In this document: positions 14,154 through 21,089 of the stretch, one piece after another
Layout: each line of letters starts with the position of its first letter
How positions within the stretch are numbered: position 1 is the stretch's first letter
NCBI GenBank assembly: GCA_900540205.1
Contig: UQER01000037.1
Span: forward strand, 1 to 22,091
Direction of reading: 5' to 3'
Length of the DNA: 22,091 nucleotides
Source of the DNA: an uncultured Porphyromonadaceae bacterium
Lineage (GTDB): Bacteria; Bacteroidota; Bacteroidia; Bacteroidales; Muribaculaceae
The notes under the pieces: model-generated
Database searches by the model: none
The model's input: only the letters and a program-made list of their open reading frames with translations
Told to the model about the DNA's origin: nothing
Program-made: the position numbers and the translations under genes

Positions 14154-16673
14154 ATGAATAAAATATCCATCAGTCACATTATGCGCAGGGCGCTTGCCGG
14201 CGTGATTGTAGCGGCTGCCGCAGGTGCAGTGCATCCCGCTCATGCCAACCGTCCCGATTCCGTGTTTATTTTCTCGTATGCCAATCCCAACGGGGATGGC
14301 GGCCTGAAGCTCGCCTGGAGCGCCGACGGCGTGAAATGGCAGAAGCTGAACCGGGGCAACTCATTCGTAAACTCCGATTTCGGCTCATGGGGCGACATGA
14401 AAAAGATGTTTGAGCCCAAGCTCATGCAGCGTCCGTCCGACGGTATGTGGGTGGCCACATGGAAGCTTGCCGAAGGGGAGGAGGCGATGGCTGTTGTCGA
14501 ATCGCCCGACCTTATGGAATGGGGTGCGCAGGTCTACACCGATACTCCCGTAAATCCGGGATTTTCCGATAACGGCTGCCGCGCGGCCACGGCGAAGGTG
14601 GGCTCGCGGACTTACAGCGGATGGCAGCGCAAGGTTCCCGCATCGCTCGTGCGCCGTCTCGAGCAGTTCGGCGACCACCGCGCCTACCGCGATGCCCTGC
14701 ATGCACAGACCATGAGCGGCGACGGCGTGCGTTTTGCTTCGCTCAAGCCCCTGCAGGCCACCCTCACACTGTTCCCCGATTCGGCAAAGAACATCAGCAC
14801 CAATCTGATGGGTATCTTTTTCGAGGATATAAACTATGCCGCTGATGGCGGTCTGTATGCCGAGCTGGTGCAGAACCGTGATTTCGAGTACACTTCGGAA
14901 GATAAATCGAAATGGAGCGCCACTTCCTACTGGAAGGGGAGGGACGCTTCCGGTAATGAGGTGGCTATAGAGGTAGCTTCCGAGTCGCCGCTGCACCCCT
15001 CCAATCCTCATTACGCCGTGCTCCGGGGCACCTCCCTTACCAATGGCGGTTACGACGGTATTGCCGTACGCAAGGGCGAGAAATATGATTTCTCAATTGC
15101 GGCGCGTCTGCCTCAGGGTAAGGGCGGCAAGCTTGATGTGGCGCTTGTCGACAAGAGCGGCCGGAGCATCGCATCGGCTTCGGTGACTCTGAAAGGAGCG
15201 GGCTGGCGCAAATACAAGGCCGTTCTGGTGGCGGATGCCGATGTGGCTGATGCAAGCCTTAAAGTCACCCCGCGTTTTGATGCCGAGGTTGATGTGGATA
15301 TGGTGTCGCTTTTCCCGCGCAACACATTCATGGGGCGCCCCAACGGCCTGCGTGCCGACCTCGCCCAGCTGCTGGCCGACATGAAGCCCCGTTTTGTGCG
15401 TTTCCCCGGCGGCTGTCTCGCGCATGGCAACGGCATCGACAATATATACAACTGGAAGGAATCAATCGGGAAACTCGAGGAACGCACCCCCCGCACCAAC
15501 ACATGGGGCTATCACCAGACACGCGGCCTGGGTTATCATGAGTTCTTCCAGTTCTGCGAGGACCTTGGAGCCGAACCGCTCCCCGTGGTTGCGGCAGGCG
15601 TGCCGTGCCAGAACTCTTCGCGTCCGCCGGTGGGGGCCAAGGGGATTGTTGAGAAATACGGCCAGCAGGGTGGCATCCCGATGGAGCAGATGGGAGCCTA
15701 CATTCAGGATATACTCGATCTGATAGAATATGCCAACGGCGACGCACGCACCACCGTATGGGGTCGCAAACGTGCCGAAGCGGGCCATCCCAAGCCGTTT
15801 AACCTGAAATATATCGGCATCGGCAACGAGGATATGATCACACCGGTGTTCGTGGAGCGTTTCAATATGATTTTCGACGCCGTGAAGGCTGCGCATCCCG
15901 AGATTACGGTGATAGGCACCACTGGTCCGTTCTACGAAGGCACGGACTACGATCTTGGGTGGAAACTCGCCACCGAAAAGGGCGTACCCATGGTTGATGA
16001 GCATTATTATGTGCAGCCCGGATGGCTCATCCACAATCAGGATTTCTACGACAATTACGACCGCTCCAAACCGCATGTCTATCTCGGCGAATGGGCGGCA
16101 CATCTCGACGGGCGTCCGAGCAATGTGGAGACAGCCCTCGCAGAGGCTCTTTATCTCACCGCTGTGGAGCGCAACGGCGACGTTGTGGAGATGGCCTCGT
16201 ATGCGCCTCTGCTGGCGCGTGAAGGCCGCACACAGTGGCGTCCCGACCTGATTTATTTCAACAGCGCGGAAGTGAAACCCACCGTCGACTATTATGTGCA
16301 GAAACTTTACGGCCGCAATGCCGGCAATGAATATGTGGCCTCGGCACTCAAACTTGATGGTGACGGCATCACCGACGATGTGAAGAAGCGTGTGGCGGTA
16401 TCCGTGGTGCGTAATGGCAATGAATACATCGTGAAACTGGCCAATCTGCTGCCGGTGGCGGTGACCACAGGACTGAATGCCGGTGCCGCTGTGGATGGGC
16501 TGCAGAATGCCACTGTGGTTAAAACCACCCTCTCAGGCGCTCCTGCCGACACGGATGCACGCCCGGTTGAGGAATCGCTTGCAGCTTTCCCCGCAGCGCT
16601 CGAATTGCCCCCGTATTCTTTCACGGTGCTCCGCGCCACCCCAGCTGCCGAAATAATCGGCACCACACCGTAA
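14154..16673 (+). CDS. secreted GH51 alpha-L-arabinofuranosidase with extra N-terminal module
   Basis: 839 residues, releasing terminal arabinofuranose from arabinan or arabinoxylan side chains. Signal peptide about 1-31 (RRALAGVIVAAAAGAVHPAHA). Residues 34-195 (DSVFIFSYANPNGDGGLKLAWSADG..., SWGDMKKMFEPKL, MWVATWKLAEG) look like the first blades of a five-bladed GH43-type propeller, too short to be a full enzyme. From about 205 the GH51 arrangement begins (NLMGIFFEDINYAADGG, YAELVQNRDFEY), with a CBM4/9-like beta-sandwich about 245-385, a TIM barrel about 390-680 and a C-terminal beta-domain. Acid/base E559 (GIGNEDM) and nucleophile E646 (VYLGEWAAH) are present. The ATG at 14154 is preferred over TTG at 14145. 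It stands alone: no SusC/SusD pair is nearby, so this is not a complete polysaccharide utilisation locus. Confidence 0.92.
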   Translation: MNKISISHIMRRALAGVIVAAAAGAVHPAHANRPDSVFIFSYANPNGDGGLKLAWSADGVKWQKLNRGNSFVNSDFGSWGDMKKMFEPKLMQRPSDGMWVATWKLAEGEEAMAVVESPDLMEWGAQVYTDTPVNPGFSDNGCRAATAKVGSRTYSGWQRKVPASLVRRLEQFGDHRAYRDALHAQTMSGDGVRFASLKPLQATLTLFPDSAKNISTNLMGIFFEDINYAADGGLYAELVQNRDFEYTSEDKSKWSATSYWKGRDASGNEVAIEVASESPLHPSNPHYAVLRGTSLTNGGYDGIAVRKGEKYDFSIAARLPQGKGGKLDVALVDKSGRSIASASVTLKGAGWRKYKAVLVADADVADASLKVTPRFDAEVDVDMVSLFPRNTFMGRPNGLRADLAQLLADMKPRFVRFPGGCLAHGNGIDNIYNWKESIGKLEERTPRTNTWGYHQTRGLGYHEFFQFCEDLGAEPLPVVAAGVPCQNSSRPPVGAKGIVEKYGQQGGIPMEQMGAYIQDILDLIEYANGDARTTVWGRKRAEAGHPKPFNLKYIGIGNEDMITPVFVERFNMIFDAVKAAHPEITVIGTTGPFYEGTDYDLGWKLATEKGVPMVDEHYYVQPGWLIHNQDFYDNYDRSKPHVYLGEWAAHLDGRPSNVETALAEALYLTAVERNGDVVEMASYAPLLAREGRTQWRPDLIYFNSAEVKPTVDYYVQKLYGRNAGNEYVASALKLDGDGITDDVKKRVAVSVVRNGNEYIVKLANLLPVAVTTGLNAGAAVDGLQNATVVKTTLSGAPADTDARPVEESLAAFPAALELPPYSFTVLRATPAAEIIGTTP

Positions 16674-16684
16674 GAATCATTTTT

Positions 16685-16754
16685 GCTATAACAGAAAGCA
16701 TCATTAGCTCCATAACAGAGTGCCTCATTAGCTCCATAACAGAGTGCACCATCG
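16685..16754 (+). repeat. 24-bp tandem repeat, three copies
   Basis: Units at 16685-16706 (22 bp, divergent), 16707-16730 and 16731-16754. Each unit has the core CATAACAGAGTGC (first copy TATAACAGAAAGC) followed by -TCATTA or -CCATCG. The array starts 11 bp behind the arabinofuranosidase stop and ends before the hairpin at 16779, so it lies in that gene's 3' untranslated region. Confidence 0.8.
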
Positions 16755-16778
16755 GCTGCGCTTAAGCAAGAGATAAAG

Positions 16779-16813
16779 GAAGGGCTGCCGCGTTTTTTTG
16801 CGGCAGCCCCTTC
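16779..16813 (+). terminator. strong hairpin, terminator of the arabinofuranosidase gene
   Basis: GGGCTGCCGC (16782-16791) pairs perfectly with GCGGCAGCCC (16800-16809), extended by GAA/TTC around a one-base bulge. The loop contains T7, and the tail TTCTT is only moderately T-rich. A terminator or 3' stabilising stem-loop is likely. In the minus direction the tail is also pyrimidine-rich. Confidence 0.65.
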
Positions 16814-16817
16814 TTGT

Positions 16818-16968
16818 GGGGTTATGCTTTTAATGGCTCAATGTAAAAAAGCCATTCTTTTGGCCCAAGCCGAAATTACGTAACGACTATTTAGCCATGT
16901 CAACGTGTTGGTTCCAAATGAGTTGTAGGGACGCACAGACCGTGCGTTCCTACACATTGGGGTTATGC
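16818..16968. repeat. segment bounded by 10-bp direct repeats
   Basis: GGGGTTATGC occurs at 16818-16827 and at 16959-16968, enclosing about 130 bp that hold no ORF but include the 31-bp REP-like inverted repeat. It could be a small non-autonomous element or a fortuitous repeat. The 16674-17074 gap otherwise contains only the tandem repeat, hairpins and the tRNA terminator. Confidence 0.35.
16924..16954. repeat. REP-like 31-bp inverted repeat
   Basis: TGTAGGGACGCAC and GTGCGTTCCTACA (13-bp arms, one G-T pair) around the loop AGACC. It resembles the short GC-rich palindromes scattered between genes in Bacteroidales genomes. A partial look-alike (TGTAGAGGCGTGCCC) begins at 13935, before the arabinofuranosidase gene, but its right arm does not match. 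Confidence 0.6.
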
Positions 16969-17011
16969 AACACCCTCTACATTGAAAACAAATGATTTTA
17001 CTCCCGGAAAA

Positions 17012-17060
17012 CAAAAAAAGAATGAGTAACATTAAGCCGAAGCTTAAAAATTACTCATTC
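17012..17060 (-). terminator. terminator of tRNA-Asp
   Basis: On the minus strand GAATGAGTAA (17060-17051) pairs with TTACTCATTC (17029-17020). Inside is a nested stem TTAAGC / GCTTAA. It is followed directly by T7 (17019-17013). A classic intrinsic terminator about 15 nt behind the mature tRNA. Confidence 0.85.
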
Positions 17061-17074
17061 TCCTCTCTCTCCTG

Positions 17075-17148
17075 CGGTGCGGACGAGACTCGAACTCGCG
17101 ACCCCCTGCGTGACAGGCAGGTATTCTAACCAGCTGAACTACCGCACC
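17075..17148 (-). tRNA. tRNA-Asp (anticodon GUC)
   Basis: 74 nt on the minus strand. Acceptor arms GGTGCGG (5') and CCGCACC (3') pair fully, with discriminator G73. D-arm with AGCTGGTTA, anticodon stem CCTGC / GCAGG around CTGTCAC (GTC), T-arm with GTTCGAGTC. Discriminator G and anticodon GUC are aspartate identity elements. CCA is not encoded. It has its own promoter (17268-17238) and terminator. Confidence 0.97.
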
Positions 17149-17237
17149 AGAAGTTGATTGCAAAACTTGATTGGAAACTGCCTCTCTCGCTTGATCGGCT
17201 TCGCTTTTCAGCGGTGTTTCCCTCTCGTTTGCGGTTG

Positions 17238-17268
17238 CAAAGTTACAACGTTTTTTTTAATCCGCAAA
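17238..17268 (-). promoter_or_regulatory. promoter of tRNA-Asp
   Basis: On the minus strand TTTG (17268-17265), exactly 19 bases, then TAACTTTG (17245-17238): an ideal Bacteroidetes -33/-7 pair, as for the SRP RNA. It would give a 5' leader of about 80 nt to be trimmed by RNase P. Confidence 0.75.
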
Positions 17269-17389
17269 ATATTTCGCTAAAAAATCTGCAAAATTTTGAA
17301 TTTTCTGTTTTCGGGGAAGCTGATGAAAGCGGTGAGAAGCCGCTGGAAGCCCTGATGGCGGGGAAATTCCGCATGAATGATAGGCGTTT

Positions 17390-17577
17390 ATAAGTTCTGA
17401 TAAGCTCTTATAAACTCTGATAAATTCAGATAATCTTCTCTGAAAAATTCGGATAAATTCGGATAAGCTCTTATAAGCTCTGATAAGTTTTTATAGGAAT
17501 TATCAGAATTTATCCGAGTTTATCCGAATTTAATAGCTCTTATTGAAGCTAATCCGAGCTTATCTGAATTTATACGG
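17390..17577. repeat. phased 10-bp repeat array with inverted halves (about 19 units)
   Basis: Decamers of consensus ATAARYTCKG begin at 17390, 17400, 17410, 17420, 17430, 17443, 17453, 17463, 17473, 17483 and 17493; a 13-bp step after 17430 is the only phase shift. From about 17500 to 17577 the same decamer occurs on the opposite strand about eight more times (TTTATCCGAG at 17510, TTTATCCGAA at 17520, and weaker ones at 17530, 17540, 17550, 17560 and 17570). The period stays exactly 10 bp through the flip. The array lies between the tRNA-Asp promoter and the terminator of the OmpH gene and codes for nothing I can recognise. The rest of the 17149-17695 gap is AT-rich without a gene. Confidence 0.85.
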
Positions 17578-17615
17578 AGAGATGAGGGTTGCGGCGGTGT
17601 GCAGGGGGTAAAGAA

Positions 17616-17648
17616 AGTCGGCGTGTCAGATGGTCTGACACGCCGACT
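17616..17648 (-). terminator. terminator of the OmpH-like operon
   Basis: AGTCGGCGTGTCAGA (17616-17630) and its exact complement (17634-17648) form a 15-bp perfect stem with a three-base loop. On the minus strand it is followed by TTTCTTT. It lies about 48 bp behind the stop of the OmpH-like gene. Confidence 0.8.
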
Positions 17649-17695
17649 GTATAATGGGGCTGAGGGGCCTGGTTCTGTTGAGGGTCAACAGGCGG

Positions 17696-18334
17696 TTATT
17701 TCTTTGCCTCCTCTTTTTTGTCGTCGGATTTGGTGGGGTTGGCTTTTTTGTATTTGGCGTTGAGGCCTTCGATTATGTCGTTGGTGATGTCGAGAGCCGG
17801 ATTGAAGAGTTCGCCGGGAGCAAAGAGGAGAATGGCGTCATAATGGCGGGTCTTGTTGTATTCGGCCAGGAAGTTATTGAGCGAGTCGAGGAATTCCTCC
17901 TGCTGACGCACGGCTTCTTCCTGTGCACGTTGCTGCAGGGAGCCGAGGTAGTTCTGTGCCTGCTGCTGTTTTTTGTTTAGTTCGGCCATGTCGGCATTGT
18001 AGGATGCTTCAGAGAGATAGCCGTTGTTCTGAACTTTCTGCTGGATTGACGATGCCAGACGGTTGAGCTCGCCTTCGCGCGAACGCTGTGCATTCTGCAG
18101 TTCGGTCATTGTGCGCAGGTTGGCTTCGTTGAAGGTCTTTACCAGTTCGTAGTTGGCCATCACCGAGTCCATGTTGTAATAGCGTATGTTGGTGGTGGGT
18201 TCGAAGCTTGTCGACTCAACTTTGGCAGTGGTCTTTGTCTCGGCCTGCTTTTCAGATGTCTTGGTTTCGTTGTTGGAGCAGGATACCATTACGAGAAGTG
18301 CCAGAGCGGCGGCAGCAAAAGCTGTTGTTTTCAT
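17696..18334 (-). CDS. OmpH/Skp-family lipoprotein
   Basis: 212 residues. Signal peptide with lipobox MVSC (Cys19), so a predicted lipoprotein. A Ser/Thr/Lys-rich linker follows (20-45), then the OmpH start IRYYNMDSVMANYELVKTF, a long alpha-helical hairpin about 70-150 (SREGELNRLASSIQQKVQNNGYLSE, KKQQQAQNYLGSLQQRAQEE), the tail HYDAILLFAPGELFNPALDITNDIIEGLN, and a lysine-rich end. Skp proteins are periplasmic holdase chaperones for outer-membrane proteins. In Bacteroidetes several paralogues exist, and a lipid anchor would tether the chaperone to a membrane. It lies 12 bp behind a small membrane protein gene, with a strong terminator behind it. Confidence 0.87.
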   Translation of the reverse strand: MKTTAFAAAALALLVMVSCSNNETKTSEKQAETKTTAKVESTSFEPTTNIRYYNMDSVMANYELVKTFNEANLRTMTELQNAQRSREGELNRLASSIQQKVQNNGYLSEASYNADMAELNKKQQQAQNYLGSLQQRAQEEAVRQQEEFLDSLNNFLAEYNKTRHYDAILLFAPGELFNPALDITNDIIEGLNAKYKKANPTKSDDKKEEAKK

Positions 18335-18346
18335 GTGTGAGGTTTA

Positions 18347-18493
18347 TTACTTTTTATGATTTTTCTTTTTCAGTTGCGGCAGGTCGTGGGCATGGCCTGA
18401 AGGGAACTTGCCGCCTTTGACGAACAATACCTTCACTCCGAGCAGAACCACGGCCAGAGCCACGAGTGCAATGGTGATTAGCAGGAGTTTCAT
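18347..18493 (-). CDS. conserved-looking small single-pass membrane protein (48 aa)
   Basis: Reads MKLLLITIALVALAVVLLGV, then KVLFVKGGKFPSGHAHDL and a basic end (QLKKKNHKK) before TAA. One N-terminal transmembrane helix (about 3-20) is followed by a short cytosolic or periplasmic tail. The pattern LLGxKxLFxKGGKFPSGH is one I associate with small unnamed Bacteroidetes membrane proteins of about 50-70 residues, often close to other envelope genes; function unknown. It is 12 bp upstream of the OmpH-like lipoprotein gene on the same strand and is the first gene after a -7 box at 18581-18574, so it is very probably expressed with it. Confidence 0.7.
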   Translation of the reverse strand: MKLLLITIALVALAVVLLGVKVLFVKGGKFPSGHAHDLPQLKKKNHKK

Positions 18494-18573
18494 GCTGGTG
18501 TGCCGTGAACAATGAAGGCTCTATGCGCCGGGGCTGTGGGCTGGCGCGGAAGCCTTCCGGTTTGAATTGTGTG

Positions 18574-18581
18574 CAAATATA
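18574..18581 (-). promoter_or_regulatory. -7 box of the small membrane protein / OmpH operon
   Basis: TATATTTG on the minus strand, perfect TAnnTTTG. Predicted leader is about 74 nt. No -33 TTTG at standard spacing. Confidence 0.55.
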
Positions 18582-18675
18582 GGAAAGTTGCCTTAATTTT
18601 TAGCCATATGTAAATTTTATTTTGTAACTTAGGCGCAGAGAATTGCTTAATTTAACAGATTTTTCCATTCTCAAA

Positions 18676-18716
18676 CCATTTTTAAACCGCGGTTTGAAAA
18701 TGGCCGCCACGCGGCC
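18676..18716. promoter_or_regulatory. 28-bp palindrome and adjacent hairpin upstream of pepD
   Basis: CCATTTT-T-AAACCGCGGTTT-G-AAAATGG (18676-18703) is a near-perfect 28-bp palindrome with one T-G pair. Its end overlaps by two bases a second dyad, GGCCGC-CAC-GCGGCC (18702-18716). Both lie 45-85 bp before the pepD ATG. Possible operator or leader structure. I find no perfect -7 box for pepD; TAACTTAG at 18625-18632 is the nearest. Confidence 0.5.
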
Positions 18717-18760
18717 GTCCGCGGTTCCGTTCCGCAAACATATTTAATCATTTACAGGAT

Positions 18761-20215
18761 ATGCAAGTTAAAGATCTTCAGCCCAAGGCTGTGTTTGAAA
18801 TTTTCGACGAGATCACGAAAATCCCCCGTCCGTCGAAAAAGGAAGAGAAAATCAGAAAGTTCATTCTGGAGTTCGCAAAAGCTCACGGCATAGACGCGCA
18901 TGCCGACAAAATCGGCAACGTGATTCTGCGCAAGCCCGCCACACCGGGTCATGAAAACGCTCCCACAGTGATTCTGCAGGGCCATATGGACATGGTGTGC
19001 GAAAGCAACGACAAGAATTTCAATTTCGAGACAACCCCCATCAAGACCATCGTCGACGGCGAATGGGTACGTGCCGACGGAACCACCCTGGGTGCCGACA
19101 ACGGCATCGGCGTGGCTGCCGCTCTGGCCATCCTCACTGACGACACCCTGGTGCACGGTCCGCTCGAAGTGCTCATAACAATGGATGAGGAAACCGGCAT
19201 GACCGGCGCCAACAATCTTGAAAAGGGAGAGCTTACAGGAAGCATCCTGATCAACCTTGATTCGGAGGACGATGCCGAGGTGTTCGTAGGCTGTGCAGGC
19301 GGCATCGACACCGTGGCCACATTCAAATATAACCGCTCGTTCGCTCCCAATGATTTCCATTATTTTCTGATGGACGTGCGCGACGGTCTGGGAGGCCACT
19401 CGGGTGGCGACATCCATCTGGGACGCGCCAACGCCAACAAGCTCGTCGCCCGCTTCCTGTTCAACCTCATGAAGAAACATGAGGTGGTGATCTGCGAAAT
19501 CGACGGCGGCAACCTGCGCAACGCCATCCCCCGTGCCGCCCATGTGCTGTTCGGCGTCCACACTTCGCGCAAGGAGGAGGTCCGCATCGCCTTCAACAAT
19601 TATGTGGCCGACATCGAGAAAGAGTACAAGGGTCTTGAAACCTCGCTCAAACTCAACCTTGAAAGCGCCGACCGTCCGGAATTCACAGTCGACGAGACCA
19701 CTGGCCGCAATCTTATCCTTTCGCTCTACTGCGCTCCTCACGGGGTGATTTCAATGAGCCGCGACCTTGAGGGTCTGGTTGAAACCTCCACCAACCTCGC
19801 TTCGGTTAAGATGAAGGCCGACAGCCAGATTGTGGTGACCACCTCGCAGCGTTCGAGCGTGGATTCACGCAAAATCGATATCGCCAATCAGGTAGAGGCC
19901 GTGTTCACCCTGGCAGGTGCCACTGTGGAGCATGGCGAAGGCTATCCCGCATGGACTCCCAACCTCGATTCGCCCATCATGAAGATTGCAAGCGACGCTT
20001 ACGAGGAACTCTATGGCGTGCGTCCGGCCATCAAGGCCATACATGCAGGTCTGGAATGCTCGCTGTTCCAGCAGAACTATCCCGGTCTGGACATGGTGTC
20101 GTTCGGCCCGACGCTGAAGGATGTGCACTCCCCCTCGGAGCGCATGCACATTCCCGCCGTTGAGCGCTTCTGGGGTCAGCTCCGCCGCACCATCGAGAAA
20201 GTGGCCGGCAAATGA
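18761..20215 (+). CDS. pepD: aminoacyl-histidine dipeptidase PepD (M20C)
   Basis: Zinc di- and tripeptidase of 484 residues (carnosinase-like, cytosol non-specific dipeptidase). It has the two-metal M20 set: H75 and D77 in GHMDMV, bridging D113 in LGADNGIG, catalytic E143 and ligand E144 in MDEETGMTG, D167 in NLDSEDD and H456 in KDVHSPSERM. The lid/dimerisation insert starts about 185 (FKYNRSFAPNDFHYFL..., GLGGHSGGDIHLGRANANKL). Length is normal. ATG 18761 (MQVKDLQPKAVFEIF) aligns with the family start. No signal peptide, so cytoplasmic. The stop overlaps the next ATG as ATGA, coupling it to a secreted muramidase-type gene. Both touch peptide or peptidoglycan breakdown, but the functional link is only inferred. 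Confidence 0.95.
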   Translation: MQVKDLQPKAVFEIFDEITKIPRPSKKEEKIRKFILEFAKAHGIDAHADKIGNVILRKPATPGHENAPTVILQGHMDMVCESNDKNFNFETTPIKTIVDGEWVRADGTTLGADNGIGVAAALAILTDDTLVHGPLEVLITMDEETGMTGANNLEKGELTGSILINLDSEDDAEVFVGCAGGIDTVATFKYNRSFAPNDFHYFLMDVRDGLGGHSGGDIHLGRANANKLVARFLFNLMKKHEVVICEIDGGNLRNAIPRAAHVLFGVHTSRKEEVRIAFNNYVADIEKEYKGLETSLKLNLESADRPEFTVDETTGRNLILSLYCAPHGVISMSRDLEGLVETSTNLASVKMKADSQIVVTTSQRSSVDSRKIDIANQVEAVFTLAGATVEHGEGYPAWTPNLDSPIMKIASDAYEELYGVRPAIKAIHAGLECSLFQQNYPGLDMVSFGPTLKDVHSPSERMHIPAVERFWGQLRRTIEKVAGK

Positions 20216-21057
20216 AACTCTCCGCACGGCGCATAGTGCTGTCGGCAATACTGATATTGTTCCCGGTCGCCGCAATTACGGCCGGGAACATTTCAGTTTG
20301 TGTTGCCGATTCGCTGGGGCATGCACAGGAGCACCCTGCGCGTGTGCCAGGCATTGACTGCACCGCAACTGTTGCTACTTTTGAGGCAAAGCCGGAGGTG
20401 AATCCGCATGCATGGGTCGATTCGGCCATTGTGCATCACGACCCGGCCGAGGACAGCCGTTACACCCGGCTCACTGAGGCGGACTACGAAGAGGTGGCGC
20501 AGATGCTCGATGTGGATGTGGCCGCCATAAAGGCCGTGGTCGATATTGAGACTGGACGCCGGCATGAAGGCTTCTGGGCTCCAGGCAAGCCTCTCATCAA
20601 TTTTGACCTTACCATGTACCGCCGTTTCGCACCCCGTTGCGGCGTGTCGCTGACGAAGGCCAGGAAGGCTCATCCCGAAATTTTCCGTCGTCCGGATGCC
20701 CGGCGCTACGGCTCATATCAGGCCGCTCAGCAGGCGCGCCTCGATGCCGCCTGCGATGTCGACACTGTTTCGGCATATCAGAGCACCTTCTGGGGGATGT
20801 TTCAGATCGGAGGGTTCAACTGGCGTAAATGCGGCTGCGAAAGCGTGCAGCAGTTTGTGGAGCTTATGAGTCGGTCGGAACGCTCTCAGCTTGAGCTTTT
20901 CGCGCGGTTCATTGAGAACTCGGGGATGGTTGATGCCGTGCGCAGGCACAACTGGCTGCAGTTCGCCCTGAAATATAATGGACCCAAAGCCAGGTCAAGA
21001 GGCTATCACAAACGCCTTGCGGCATCATATAAACGCCATAGTGCGGAGAAAAAATAA
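20212..21057 (+). CDS. secreted N-acetylmuramidase-family protein
   Basis: 281 residues. Signal peptide about 1-24 (RRIVLSAILILFPVAAITAG). A linker of about 60 residues follows, then the N-acetylmuramidase (DUF3380) domain about 85-275: LTEADYEEVAQMLDVDVAAIKAV, DIETGRRHEGFW with likely catalytic E113, KPLINFDLTMYRRF, RYGSYQAAQQARLDAACDVD, TFWGMFQIGGFNWRKCG, VDAVRRHNWLQFALKYNGP. This domain is best known from phage endolysins, but no phage gene is nearby and the protein has its own signal peptide, so a cellular role in wall remodelling is likely. ATG at 20212 overlaps the pepD stop by four bases (ATGA). It is followed 32 bp later by the DUF4491 gene. Confidence 0.87.
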   Translation: MKLSARRIVLSAILILFPVAAITAGNISVCVADSLGHAQEHPARVPGIDCTATVATFEAKPEVNPHAWVDSAIVHHDPAEDSRYTRLTEADYEEVAQMLDVDVAAIKAVVDIETGRRHEGFWAPGKPLINFDLTMYRRFAPRCGVSLTKARKAHPEIFRRPDARRYGSYQAAQQARLDAACDVDTVSAYQSTFWGMFQIGGFNWRKCGCESVQQFVELMSRSERSQLELFARFIENSGMVDAVRRHNWLQFALKYNGPKARSRGYHKRLAASYKRHSAEKK

Positions 21058-21089
21058 ATTTGAATACTTACTTACCTCAAACGACTGAA

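Noticed and set aside
17154..17393. 79-codon plus-strand frame just behind tRNA-Asp
   Set aside because: It runs across the tRNA promoter and into the decamer array, starts in the tRNA leader, and has no family resemblance or promoter.
17149..17695. Decamer array as a CRISPR array
   Set aside because: Units are 10 bp with no unique spacers and flip orientation; there are no cas genes in the window.
18752..19741. 329-codon minus-strand frame opposite pepD
   Set aside because: Antisense of a complete PepD with all metal ligands; no start context or family signal of its own.
20212..21057. Muramidase gene as part of a prophage
   Set aside because: There are no holin, tail, integrase or repressor genes around it; it has a signal peptide and sits between pepD and DUF4491.
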